A stretch of DNA of 12,630 nucleotides from JBOHER01 sp050701115 (GTDB taxonomy: Bacteria; Actinomycetota; Actinomycetes; Mycobacteriales; Pseudonocardiaceae), in the NCBI GenBank assembly GCA_050701115.1, contig JBOHER010000189.1, positions 1 to 12,630 on the forward strand, in the 5' to 3' direction. Below, in pieces: positions 7,188 through 12,630 of the stretch; positions within the stretch are counted from its first letter, which is position 1; every line of letters starts with the position of its first letter. Below the pieces are notes generated by a model that saw only the letters and a program-made list of their open reading frames with translations, was not told the origin of the DNA and made no database searches. Made by a program: the position numbers and the translations under genes.

Positions 7188-8444
7188 TCATGTCACCACG
7201 GTGGACAGCGTCGCGGGATCGATCGTCGCCAGGTCCGTACCCGGGTCGGCGAGCACACCGGCCGCGGCGTACGGAGCCTCGGTGACAAACTTGCGCAGTG
7301 CCCGCACCTCGGCCGCCCGGTTCACACCGACCGCACCAACCAATCTGCCTTGCCGGTGGAAGATCGCGGTGAAGTCAAGGGCGTCCAGGTCGCCGCGCAC
7401 CGTAACGTTGTCTCCTGCCACCGGCCACCCGGTCACCTGGAGGTTCACGCCGTACTGGTCGGACCAGCACCACGGGACCCTTGCGAAGGGTGTGCGGTCT
7501 CCCACCATGCTCTTCGCCGCCGCGGCACCCTGCTCCTGCGCGCTCTGCCAGTGCTCGACGCGGTGCCGCCCGCCAAGCACCAGGTTCGGCTGGTTGGCAA
7601 CGTCGCCCGCCGCATACACGCCGGGTGCGGACGTCTGGAAGAACTCGTCAACCACGATCCCGTTGTCGACCTCGATCCCCGCCTGTTCAGCGAGTTCGGT
7701 TCGCGGCACCATGCCGATGGCCACCACGACGGTGTCGGCGAGCCAATGGTTGTCGTGCGCATCGGATGCCAGCAACCCAAGGTCAACCCGCTCGAGTCGC
7801 CGGACATCGACGCCGGTAAACAGATCAACACCCTGCTCCCGGTGCAGGTCCGCGTAGACGCGGGAGATCGCGGGCGGCAGCAACCGAGACAACGGAGTGT
7901 GCTCCGACTCCAGCATCATCACCGAGCACTCCATCGCCCTTGCGCTCGCCGCCACCTCGGCGCCGATCAGCCCGGCCCCGATCACCAGCACGCTGCTCCC
8001 CGGCGTGAGCGCGGCACGCGGCGCGGGCACGTCGGCCAGCGAGCGGAGCGTGTACACGCCGGCAAGCGGTGCCGTCTGCGGGAGCCGGCGCGCGCGTCCG
8101 CCGGTAGCGAGCAGCAGCTTGTCGTAGCAAAGCTCACCGCGGTCGCCGAGGTCGAGCGTCTGGGCGCCGACGTCGACGCGGGTCACCGTGGTGCCCGTGA
8201 GCAGTTCGATGTCCTGCTGCTGCCACGTCTGCGGCGGCTTCAGCCGCGTCCGCTCCTGCGGCATGCTGCCGCGCAGCACGTCCTTGGACAGCGGTGGCCT
8301 GCGGTACGGTTCGTCGGGCTCGTCGCCGATCAGTACCACGCGGCCGTCGAACCCCTCGCTCCGCAGGGTCAGCGCAGCGGTCGCGCCCGCGACACCCGAT
8401 CCGACGATGGCGACCGACTGCCGGGTCGACGATTCCGGCGTCAT
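7188..8444 (-). CDS. rubB: Rubredoxin reductase RubB (FAD/NAD(P)H)
   Basis: Flavoprotein that passes electrons from NADH to rubredoxin for alkane hydroxylation (the AlkT role). The 418-residue product has a first dinucleotide fold, VAIVGSGVAGATAA (11-24), for FAD; LLATGGRARRLP around 111-122; a second fold, VLVIGAGLIGAEVA (152-165), for NADH; and GVYAAGDVAN (275-284), the second FAD contact. The C-terminal domain with WSDQYGVNLQVTGW (327-340) is typical of ferredoxin/rubredoxin reductases of the oxygenase-coupled class. The ATG at 8444 overlaps the rubA2 stop as ATGA, so translation is coupled. Position between rubredoxin genes and the TetR gene fixes the role better than sequence alone, since ferredoxin reductases of other oxygenases look alike. 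Confidence 0.93.
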   Translation of the reverse strand: MTPESSTRQSVAIVGSGVAGATAALTLRSEGFDGRVVLIGDEPDEPYRRPPLSKDVLRGSMPQERTRLKPPQTWQQQDIELLTGTTVTRVDVGAQTLDLGDRGELCYDKLLLATGGRARRLPQTAPLAGVYTLRSLADVPAPRAALTPGSSVLVIGAGLIGAEVAASARAMECSVMMLESEHTPLSRLLPPAISRVYADLHREQGVDLFTGVDVRRLERVDLGLLASDAHDNHWLADTVVVAIGMVPRTELAEQAGIEVDNGIVVDEFFQTSAPGVYAAGDVANQPNLVLGGRHRVEHWQSAQEQGAAAAKSMVGDRTPFARVPWCWSDQYGVNLQVTGWPVAGDNVTVRGDLDALDFTAIFHRQGRLVGAVGVNRAAEVRALRKFVTEAPYAAAGVLADPGTDLATIDPATLSTVVT

Positions 8445-8614
8445 ACCGGCATGACCTCGACCATGACGAAGTCCGCCTTGGCCGCACCGCAGTCCGGGCA
8501 GGACCAGTCGTCGGGGATGTCTGCCCATCTGGTGCCGGGAGCGATGCCCTCGTCGGGCCAGCCCTTCGACTCGTCATACTCGAATCCGCAGACCTCGCAG
8601 CGGTAGATCTTCAC
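8441..8614 (-). CDS. rubA2: Rubredoxin, AlkG2 type (RubA2)
   Basis: Small one-iron electron carrier of 57 residues that delivers electrons from RubB to AlkB. Two iron-binding pairs are seen, CEVCG near the N-terminus and CPDCG near residue 41, with the typical Trp-rich centre (PGTRWADIPDDWSC). After the second pair the sequence runs GAAKADF without an extra residue, which fits the AlkG2 type known to support alkane hydroxylation. The start is a GTG at 8614, preceded by a strong GGAAGGAGG with 6 bases spacing. The same frame is open upstream into rubA1, but those residues read as a shadow. 31 bases separate it from rubA1, and it overlaps rubB by four. Confidence 0.93.
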   Translation of the reverse strand: MKIYRCEVCGFEYDESKGWPDEGIAPGTRWADIPDDWSCPDCGAAKADFVMVEVMPV

Positions 8615-8645
8615 GACCTGCCTCCTTCCACTCGTGTTCGCCGCC

Positions 8646-8810
8646 TCAACCGACCGGCTCGAAGTCGATTTTTTCCCGGACCCCGCAGTCGGGGCAGGAC
8701 CAGTCATCGGGCACGTCTGCCCAGTCGGTGCCGGCCGGAAATCCTTCGTGTGAGTCACCGGACTGCTCGTCGAAGACGTAGTCGCAGACCGGGCACTGGT
8801 ACTTGGTCAT
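8646..8810 (-). CDS. rubA1: Rubredoxin, AlkG1 type (RubA1)
   Basis: Rubredoxin of 54 residues with iron ligands in CPVCD (near residue 6) and CPDCG (near 39). Compared with its neighbour it carries one extra residue, an Arg, after the second pair (CGVREKIDF against CGAAKADF). Family knowledge: an Arg insertion at this place marks AlkG1-type rubredoxins, which in tested cases could not replace the AlkG2 type in alkane hydroxylation, and their true role is unclear. The ATG at 8810 shares its A with the alkB stop (TGATG), so the two are translationally coupled. The frame is open further upstream through alkB, which I reject as coding. Confidence 0.93.
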   Translation of the reverse strand: MTKYQCPVCDYVFDEQSGDSHEGFPAGTDWADVPDDWSCPDCGVREKIDFEPVG

Positions 8811-10006
8811 CAGGCGCTCCCTCGGTCCACGCCATGGCGGGCAAGGATCTTCCCCCGCTTGCCCGGCTGGATGTTCGCCAGTGTGACGTCGCCGTCGTAG
8901 TGAGCGAGCACGCGCTTGTCCATCACCTTGCGCCACAGCGGCGGAATCCAGGCGGCCACGATCATCGTCGCGTAGCCGGCGGGCAACTGGGGCGCCTCGT
9001 CGAAGTCACGCAGCGCCTGGTACCGGCGCGTCGGATTGGCATGGTGGTCGCTGTGCCGCTGCAGATGGTACAGGAACACGTTGGTCACCACGTTGTTACT
9101 GTTCCAGCTGTGCCGTGCCGCGGCGCGCTCGTAGCGGCCGCTGTCCGTCTTCTGCCGCAGAAGGCCGTAGTGCTCGAGGTAGTTGACGACCTCGAGCAGC
9201 GCGAAGCCGAACACGGCCTGGATCGCGAGGTACGGCAGGATGCCGGGGCCGAACGCGATCGCAAGCCCGGCGAACAGCACGACCGACATCGCCCATGCGT
9301 TGAACACGTCGTTGCGCAGCGTCCAGGGGCGCTTGTCCTTCCGGGCAAGCCGTTTCTTCTCCAGCGACCATGCGGATGTGAGACTGCCGATGACACTGCG
9401 CGGGAGGAACCGCCAGAACGGCTCACCGAAGCGTGAGCTCGCCGGATCCTCCGGGGTGGCGACCCGCACGTGGTGGCCTCGGTTGTGCTCGATGAAGAAG
9501 TGCCCGTAGAAGGTTTGCGCCAGCGCGATCTTCGACAGCCAACGCTCGTGCTTCTCCTTCTTGTGCCCCAGTTCGTGCGCGGTGTTGATGCCGATGCCCG
9601 CCACGACACCCACCGAGATGGCCAGCCCGATCTTGTCGATCAGGGCCAGCTGGAAGGTGGTCCACATCCAGCAGGCCAGCACCAATCCGGCGTACTGCAA
9701 CGGCAGGTACAGATAGGTGACCCAGCGGTAGTACCGGTCGTTCTCCAGCCACTCGATCAGTTCGTCCGGGGGGTTCTCTGCGTCCTTACCGAACAGCAGG
9801 TCCAGCAACGGGATCAGTACGAACACGATGATCGGGGCCAGCCACCAGGCCGCGTGCGCGAACCATGTTCCCGACGTTCCCGAGTAGGTGCCCCAGATGA
9901 TGAACGGAATCGACGGAACCACCAGGCCGAGCAGCCAGGCGTAACGCTTGCCGTCACGCCAGCTGAGGTCCGTTTCCGCACCGTGTGCGGCGGCAACCGA
10001 TGTCAT
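8810..10006 (-). CDS. alkB: Alkane 1-monooxygenase AlkB
   Basis: Integral membrane non-heme di-iron enzyme that oxidises the terminal methyl of n-alkanes to 1-alkanols using O2 and rubredoxin electrons. The 398-residue protein has the family length. Hydrophobic segments lie near 22-40, 52-72, 96-118, 126-142, 237-256 and 258-276. All histidine boxes are present: HELGHK (H144, H148), EHNRGHH (H174, H178, H179), NYLEHYGLLRQK (H279) and LQRHSDHH (H318, H321, H322). The residue aligned with Trp55 of the Pseudomonas GPo1 enzyme is V61, which suggests longer substrates than C12 may fit (inference). The start is the ATG at 10006 because AAGGAGG stands 7 bases upstream; an open stretch to 10048 lacks such support. 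First gene of the alkB-rubA1-rubA2-rubB(-tetR) operon. Confidence 0.96.
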   Translation of the reverse strand: MTSVAAAHGAETDLSWRDGKRYAWLLGLVVPSIPFIIWGTYSGTSGTWFAHAAWWLAPIIVFVLIPLLDLLFGKDAENPPDELIEWLENDRYYRWVTYLYLPLQYAGLVLACWMWTTFQLALIDKIGLAISVGVVAGIGINTAHELGHKKEKHERWLSKIALAQTFYGHFFIEHNRGHHVRVATPEDPASSRFGEPFWRFLPRSVIGSLTSAWSLEKKRLARKDKRPWTLRNDVFNAWAMSVVLFAGLAIAFGPGILPYLAIQAVFGFALLEVVNYLEHYGLLRQKTDSGRYERAAARHSWNSNNVVTNVFLYHLQRHSDHHANPTRRYQALRDFDEAPQLPAGYATMIVAAWIPPLWRKVMDKRVLAHYDGDVTLANIQPGKRGKILARHGVDRGSA

Positions 10007-10013
10007 GACGACG

Positions 10014-10020
10014 CCTCCTT
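10014..10020 (-). promoter_or_regulatory. Ribosome binding site of alkB
   Basis: AAGGAGG on the minus strand, 7 bases before the ATG at 10006. It decides the alkB start against the upstream in-frame codon at 10048. Confidence 0.8.
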
Positions 10021-10057
10021 GCGTGTCTGGCTCACTCGTCGTCGGCACTTACACACC

Positions 10058-10071
10058 GACCATGCATGGTC
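10058..10071 (-). repeat. 14-bp perfect palindrome, candidate operator at the alkB start site
   Basis: GACCATGCATGGTC is its own reverse complement. It begins two bases after the -10 and spans the expected transcription start, a classic place for a repressor of TetR type to block initiation. The natural candidate to bind it is the TetR protein at the end of the cluster, but I do not see the same 14-mer upstream of tetR. The palindrome is certain; its role is inferred. Confidence 0.6.
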
Positions 10072-10073
10072 TG

Positions 10074-10102
10074 ACTGTAGACACAAGAGCGCCATCTGTC
10101 AA
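10074..10102 (-). promoter_or_regulatory. Promoter of the alkB operon
   Basis: On the minus strand a consensus TTGACA (10102-10097) is followed by exactly 17 bases and TACAGT (10079-10074), which fits the primary-sigma -10 pattern TAnnnT. The start of transcription should lie near 10067, leaving an untranslated leader of about 60 bases before the alkB ATG at 10006. The surrounding DNA is clearly AT-richer than the genes. Confidence 0.75.
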
Positions 10103-10109
10103 CTGACAG
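10096..10109. repeat. Inverted repeat over the alkB -35 element
   Basis: CTGTCA and TGACAG, perfect 6-base arms with a 2-base spacer. The right half of the minus-strand reading contains the -35 TTGACA, so a dimer bound here would exclude RNA polymerase. Candidate second operator for the TetR regulator or for a global regulator. Confidence 0.5.
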
Positions 10110-10123
10110 GATGCAATTAGCGC

Positions 10124-10137
10124 GCGCTGTCAAGCGC
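10124..10137. repeat. Small inverted repeat upstream of the alkB promoter
   Basis: GCGCT and AGCGC with a GTCA spacer. The TGTCA core at 10128-10132 repeats the half-site found over the -35 region. The distance to the -35 is about 22 bp. It may be an upstream regulator site, or chance in GC-rich DNA. Confidence 0.25.
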
Positions 10138-10222
10138 AGGAACGTACAGCGTGGCCACGACAAGGGTTCCCGGGATCGATCAGCCGGGCAGAGGGCGCCG
10201 TCAATGCGCAGTTTGGGACGCT
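10138..10222. other. Intergenic stretch with no recognised feature
   Basis: Between the alkB regulatory region and the tandem hairpins. I see only a weak CCCGG/CCGGG inverted repeat around a GATCGATC core. The open frames here have no ribosome binding site and no family resemblance. Confidence 0.4.
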
Positions 10223-10253
10223 CAACGCCCCCAATGTGGCATTGGGGGCGTTG
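10223..10253 (-). terminator. Hairpin 1 of the tandem pair after the acyl-CoA dehydrogenase gene
   Basis: Perfect 14-bp stem (10223-10236 with 10240-10253) and a 3-base loop. There is no T run on either side, so it is not a canonical intrinsic terminator; U-less hairpins of this sort are common behind actinobacterial genes. It stands one base beyond hairpin 2 and shares its 19-base core. Confidence 0.65.
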
Positions 10254-10277
10254 GATGTCCCCAATGTGGCATTGGGG
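10229..10277. repeat. Direct repeat of a 19-base palindromic core, 30-bp period
   Basis: CCCCAATGTGGCATTGGGG occurs at 10229-10247 and again at 10259-10277. Identity stops at the core while the flanking stem pairs change together. This may be a duplicated terminator or a member of a dispersed intergenic repeat family. Confidence 0.85.
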
Positions 10278-10281
10278 ACAT
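10255..10281 (-). terminator. Hairpin 2 of the tandem pair, next to the stop codon
   Basis: Perfect 12-bp stem (10255-10266 with 10270-10281) and a 3-base loop, 8 bases after the TGA of the acyl-CoA dehydrogenase gene. As the downstream alkB operon runs the same way, the pair should keep read-through out of the alkB promoter. Its stem base differs from hairpin 1 but every pair is kept. Confidence 0.65.
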
Positions 10282-10289
10282 GCTGAAGG

Positions 10290-11462
10290 TCAGCGGAAGG
10301 CGGGGATGCCGGTCACGGCCTGGCCGATGGACAGGGCGTGCATCTCCTCGGTGCCCTCGTAGGTGAGCACCGTCTCCAGATTGGCCATGTGCCGCATCAC
10401 CGGGTACTCCAACGTGATCCCGCTCGCTCCGAGCATGCCCCGCGCGGCGCGGGCGACCTCGATCGCGGCGCGCACGTTGGCCAGCTTGCCGAAGCTGACC
10501 TGGTTGTGGTGCAGCGTGCCCGCGTCCTTGAGCCGACCTAGGTGCAGCGCGACAAGCCCCGCGCGATTCACCTCGAGCACCAGGTCGGCCAGTTTCCGCT
10601 GGGTCAACTGGAAACTCGCCAGCGACTTTCCGAACTGCTCGCGGCTCAACGTGTACTCCAAAGCGCACTCGTAGCATGCGCGGGCGGCGCCGACCACGCC
10701 GAACACGATGCCGTAGCGTGCCTCGTTCAGGCAGCTCAGCGGGCCACGAAGACCACGCACCTCGGGGAAGGCCGCGTCCGCGGGCAGCCGTACGCCCTCC
10801 AGCACCAACTCGGCGGTCAGCGAAGCGCGCAACGACAGCTTGCGCTTGATCAGGTTTGCGGTGAAGCCTGGCGTATCGGTGGGTACCACGAATCCACGAA
10901 CCCCCTCATCGGTCTGCGCCCACACCACGGCCACATCGGCCACCGTGCCGTTGGTGATCCACATCTTGGTGCCGTCCAGCACCCAGTCCGAGCCGTCCCG
11001 GCGGGCCCGCGTGCGCATCGACCCCGGGTCACTTCCCGCATCCGATTCGGTGAGCCCGAAGCAGCCCAGCGCGTCACCGGAGGCCATCTTCGGCAGCCAC
11101 CGCTCACGCTGCTCCTCGCTGCCCCACCGATGGATCGCGAACATAGCCAGCGACCCCTGAACCGACACGAAGCTGCGCAGCCCGGAGTCGACTGCCTCCA
11201 GTTCGCGGCAGGCGATGCCATAGGCCACCGCACTCGTACCGGCGCATCCGTATCCGCGCAGGTGCATTCCCAGCAAGCCGAGCGCGCCGAATCCCTTGGC
11301 CAGCTCACGCGCGGGCAGCGCACCGGTCGCGTACCAGTCGGCGATGTTCGGCAGCAGTTCGGCAGCGGCGTAGGACCGCACCGCATCCCGGATGGCCCGC
11401 TCGTCGCCGGTCAACCCGGCGTCGAGCGCGAGAAAGTCCCGTGTGTCAGGCGTAGTGCTCAC
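10290..11462 (-). CDS. Acyl-CoA dehydrogenase, glutaryl-CoA dehydrogenase-like
   Basis: FAD enzyme that oxidises an acyl-CoA; in glutaryl-CoA dehydrogenases the step also decarboxylates glutaryl-CoA to crotonyl-CoA (lysine/tryptophan breakdown). The 390-residue product shows CFGLTESDAGSDP (134-146), KMWITNG (166-172), an RxQFGKxLxxFQLTQ block (274-288), GASGI (345-349) and the catalytic base E369 in TYEGTEEMHAL. The set that distinguishes glutaryl-CoA dehydrogenase from fatty acyl-CoA dehydrogenases is present: E89, R96 (in DSGLRSFVSVQGSL) and Y368, matching E87, R94 and Y369 of the human enzyme. I chose the GTG at 11462 because GGAG lies 6 bases upstream; a TTG at 11474 is in frame but less likely. 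It follows the alcohol dehydrogenase gene by 21 bases, so they probably form one operon. Exact substrate is not proven. Confidence 0.88.
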   Translation of the reverse strand: MSTTPDTRDFLALDAGLTGDERAIRDAVRSYAAAELLPNIADWYATGALPARELAKGFGALGLLGMHLRGYGCAGTSAVAYGIACRELEAVDSGLRSFVSVQGSLAMFAIHRWGSEEQRERWLPKMASGDALGCFGLTESDAGSDPGSMRTRARRDGSDWVLDGTKMWITNGTVADVAVVWAQTDEGVRGFVVPTDTPGFTANLIKRKLSLRASLTAELVLEGVRLPADAAFPEVRGLRGPLSCLNEARYGIVFGVVGAARACYECALEYTLSREQFGKSLASFQLTQRKLADLVLEVNRAGLVALHLGRLKDAGTLHHNQVSFGKLANVRAAIEVARAARGMLGASGITLEYPVMRHMANLETVLTYEGTEEMHALSIGQAVTGIPAFR

Positions 11463-11483
11463 AGCACGCTCCAATGTGGACAG

Positions 11484-12566
11484 TCAGTCGAATACGACGA
11501 GGGATCGGGCACCCTCACCGCGGTGCATGCGGTCGAACGCGGCCGGTACACCCTCCAGCCCGATCCGATGGGTGATCAGGGAATCCAGATCAAGTGAGCC
11601 GTCCAGCACAGCTTCGGCGATCAGCGGTACGTCGACGTCCGGGTCGGAGGATCCGTATACCGCGGCGCTGAGGGTGCGGGCGAAGTGGTAGATCTCCAGC
11701 CCGCTCAAGGTGACCGGATCATCCTTGGCGCCGACCCCCAGCGACACCACCCGCGCACCCCGGCGCGAACTGCCCCATGCGGTGCGCAGGGCGACCGCCC
11801 GGCCGACGCACTCGAATGCGACGTCCACACCCCGGCCACCGGTCAGCGCACGGATGGCCTTGGGGGCACCCTTGTCCGAGAGCACGAAATCGGTCGCACC
11901 GGCGGAACGGGCCAGGTCCTCTTTGGACTCCGAGACGTCGACCGCGATGATCGGATCGGCGCCTGCCAGCTTGGCACCGGCGATGACCGAGAGGCCGACG
12001 CCGCCGAGCCCGACCACCGCCACCGACTCGCCCTTGCGCACCTTGGCGTTGTTGCGCACCGCGCCGACGCCGGTGATCACGGCGCCGCCGAGCAGCGCCG
12101 ACTCGGCCAGCGGCAGCTCCTTGGGCACCGCGATGACCGCGTTCTCGCCGATCACCACCTCCTCGGCGAGCGCGCCGACCCCGAGCGTCATGTGGGTGGC
12201 GGTGCCGTCCGGCAGCCGGCCCCGCCGCACCGAGGCCACGCCCTCGGTGGTCGTGCACAACCACGGCTCGCCCCGCAGGCAGAACCAGCACTCGCGGCAC
12301 GGCGGCGTCCAGTTGAGCACCACATGATCGCCGACGCCGACCCGCGACGTGCCCGCACCGACTTCGGTCACCACACCGGACGCCTCATGGCCGAGCACCA
12401 GCGGAAACGACGGCGCGAGCACCCCGTTGATCATGGAAAGGTCCGAGTGGCAGACGCCCGCACCGCGTACCCGCACCCGCACCTCGGCCGGTCCGGGGCC
12501 GGGCAACTCCACGTCGCAGATCTCCAGCTCGAAATCCACGCCCCGCGCGATCAACGCCTGCACCAT
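11484..12566 (-). CDS. Zinc-dependent alcohol dehydrogenase (medium-chain MDR family)
   Basis: Probable cytosolic NAD-dependent dehydrogenase of an alcohol or aldehyde adduct; substrate unknown. In the 360-residue product the GroES-like catalytic domain has AGVCHSD (C39) and GHEASGVV (H60, E61), and the structural zinc site is complete (C90, C93, C96, C104 in CRECWFC and WLC). The Rossmann fold carries VVGLGGVG (184-191) and an acidic D210 at the end of the second strand, which favours NAD over NADP. Odd: the third catalytic zinc ligand, Cys174 of horse liver enzyme, aligns with G161 (LLGGAVITGVGA where relatives have a GC pair). The start is the ATG at 12566 with GAGGAG 5 bases upstream; a GTG at 12572 overlaps that site and is less likely. 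It leads the operon with the acyl-CoA dehydrogenase. It might serve alkanol oxidation next to alkB, but it has its own transcription unit. Confidence 0.92.
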   Translation of the reverse strand: MVQALIARGVDFELEICDVELPGPGPAEVRVRVRGAGVCHSDLSMINGVLAPSFPLVLGHEASGVVTEVGAGTSRVGVGDHVVLNWTPPCRECWFCLRGEPWLCTTTEGVASVRRGRLPDGTATHMTLGVGALAEEVVIGENAVIAVPKELPLAESALLGGAVITGVGAVRNNAKVRKGESVAVVGLGGVGLSVIAGAKLAGADPIIAVDVSESKEDLARSAGATDFVLSDKGAPKAIRALTGGRGVDVAFECVGRAVALRTAWGSSRRGARVVSLGVGAKDDPVTLSGLEIYHFARTLSAAVYGSSDPDVDVPLIAEAVLDGSLDLDSLITHRIGLEGVPAAFDRMHRGEGARSLVVFD

Positions 12567-12630
12567 GCGCACTCCTCTGCAACCCGGCCCTCTTTCGGCA
12601 ACGTACCCAGTAAGTCGGGCGAGCTGAAGG
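12567..12630 (-). promoter_or_regulatory. Leader region of the alcohol dehydrogenase operon
   Basis: Holds the ribosome binding site GAGGAG (about 12572-12577) before the ATG at 12566. I see no clear -35/-10 pair in the remaining bases; the promoter may lie beyond the right edge. Confidence 0.4.

Noticed and set aside
6367..8606. Plus-strand open frames of about 500 codons over tetR, rubB and rubA2
   Set aside because: No family motifs and low-complexity composition; the opposite strand holds complete genes with catalytic motifs.
10007..10048. Earlier in-frame start for alkB
   Set aside because: The strong AAGGAGG at 10014-10020 sits inside this stretch and serves the ATG at 10006.
8294..10120. 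Plus-strand open frames over alkB and the rubredoxins
   Set aside because: Antisense shadows of genes with conserved histidine and cysteine motifs.
10223..10281. CRISPR-like repeat array
   Set aside because: Only two units with a short non-unique interval; each unit is a perfect hairpin placed after a stop codon, so a terminator or intergenic repeat explains it better.
10111..10366. Small plus-strand frames through the tandem hairpins
   Set aside because: Their sequence is made by the hairpin repeats (repeated WHWG-type residues) and has no ribosome binding site.

Overview
The window reads as chromosomal DNA of a high-GC actinomycete. Codons are strongly G/C at the third position, several genes start with GTG, stop and start codons overlap repeatedly, and an alkB-rubA1-rubA2-rubB-tetR order of the Rhodococcus/Gordonia/Mycobacterium type is present. 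I lean towards Pseudonocardiales (Amycolatopsis or Saccharopolyspora relatives), but that placement is inference. I found no transposase, phage gene, CRISPR array, rRNA or tRNA.

Region 1 (1-6505) is aerobic cobalamin biosynthesis. On the minus strand cobG, cobH and cobI (cut by the left edge, perhaps a cobIJ fusion) form a tightly overlapping operon. Diverging from it is cobN, the large subunit of aerobic cobaltochelatase. Its leader is a cobalamin riboswitch that begins at the base pair where the cobG start codon lies, so B12 should switch off cobN.

Region 2 (6502-10140, minus strand) is a complete alkane mono-oxygenase cluster: membrane di-iron hydroxylase AlkB, an AlkG1-type and an AlkG2-type rubredoxin, an FAD/NAD rubredoxin reductase, and a TetR regulator. 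Electrons would pass NADH -> RubB -> rubredoxin -> AlkB. The alkB promoter is unusually readable: TTGACA, 17 bp, TACAGT, with one perfect inverted repeat on the -35 and a 14-bp perfect palindrome at the expected start of transcription. The tetR gene ends tail to tail with cobN, and one CTAG supplies both stop codons.

Region 3 (10223-12630, minus strand) is a two-gene operon: a zinc-dependent alcohol dehydrogenase, then a glutaryl-CoA-dehydrogenase-like acyl-CoA dehydrogenase. Two nearly identical perfect hairpins close this operon and separate it from the alkB promoter.

The genes belong to known families. The points worth a second look are the two palindromes at the alkB promoter, the tandem hairpins with compensated stems, the missing third zinc-ligand cysteine in the alcohol dehydrogenase, and the riboswitch that starts at the cobG start codon. 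I see no wholly new system here.
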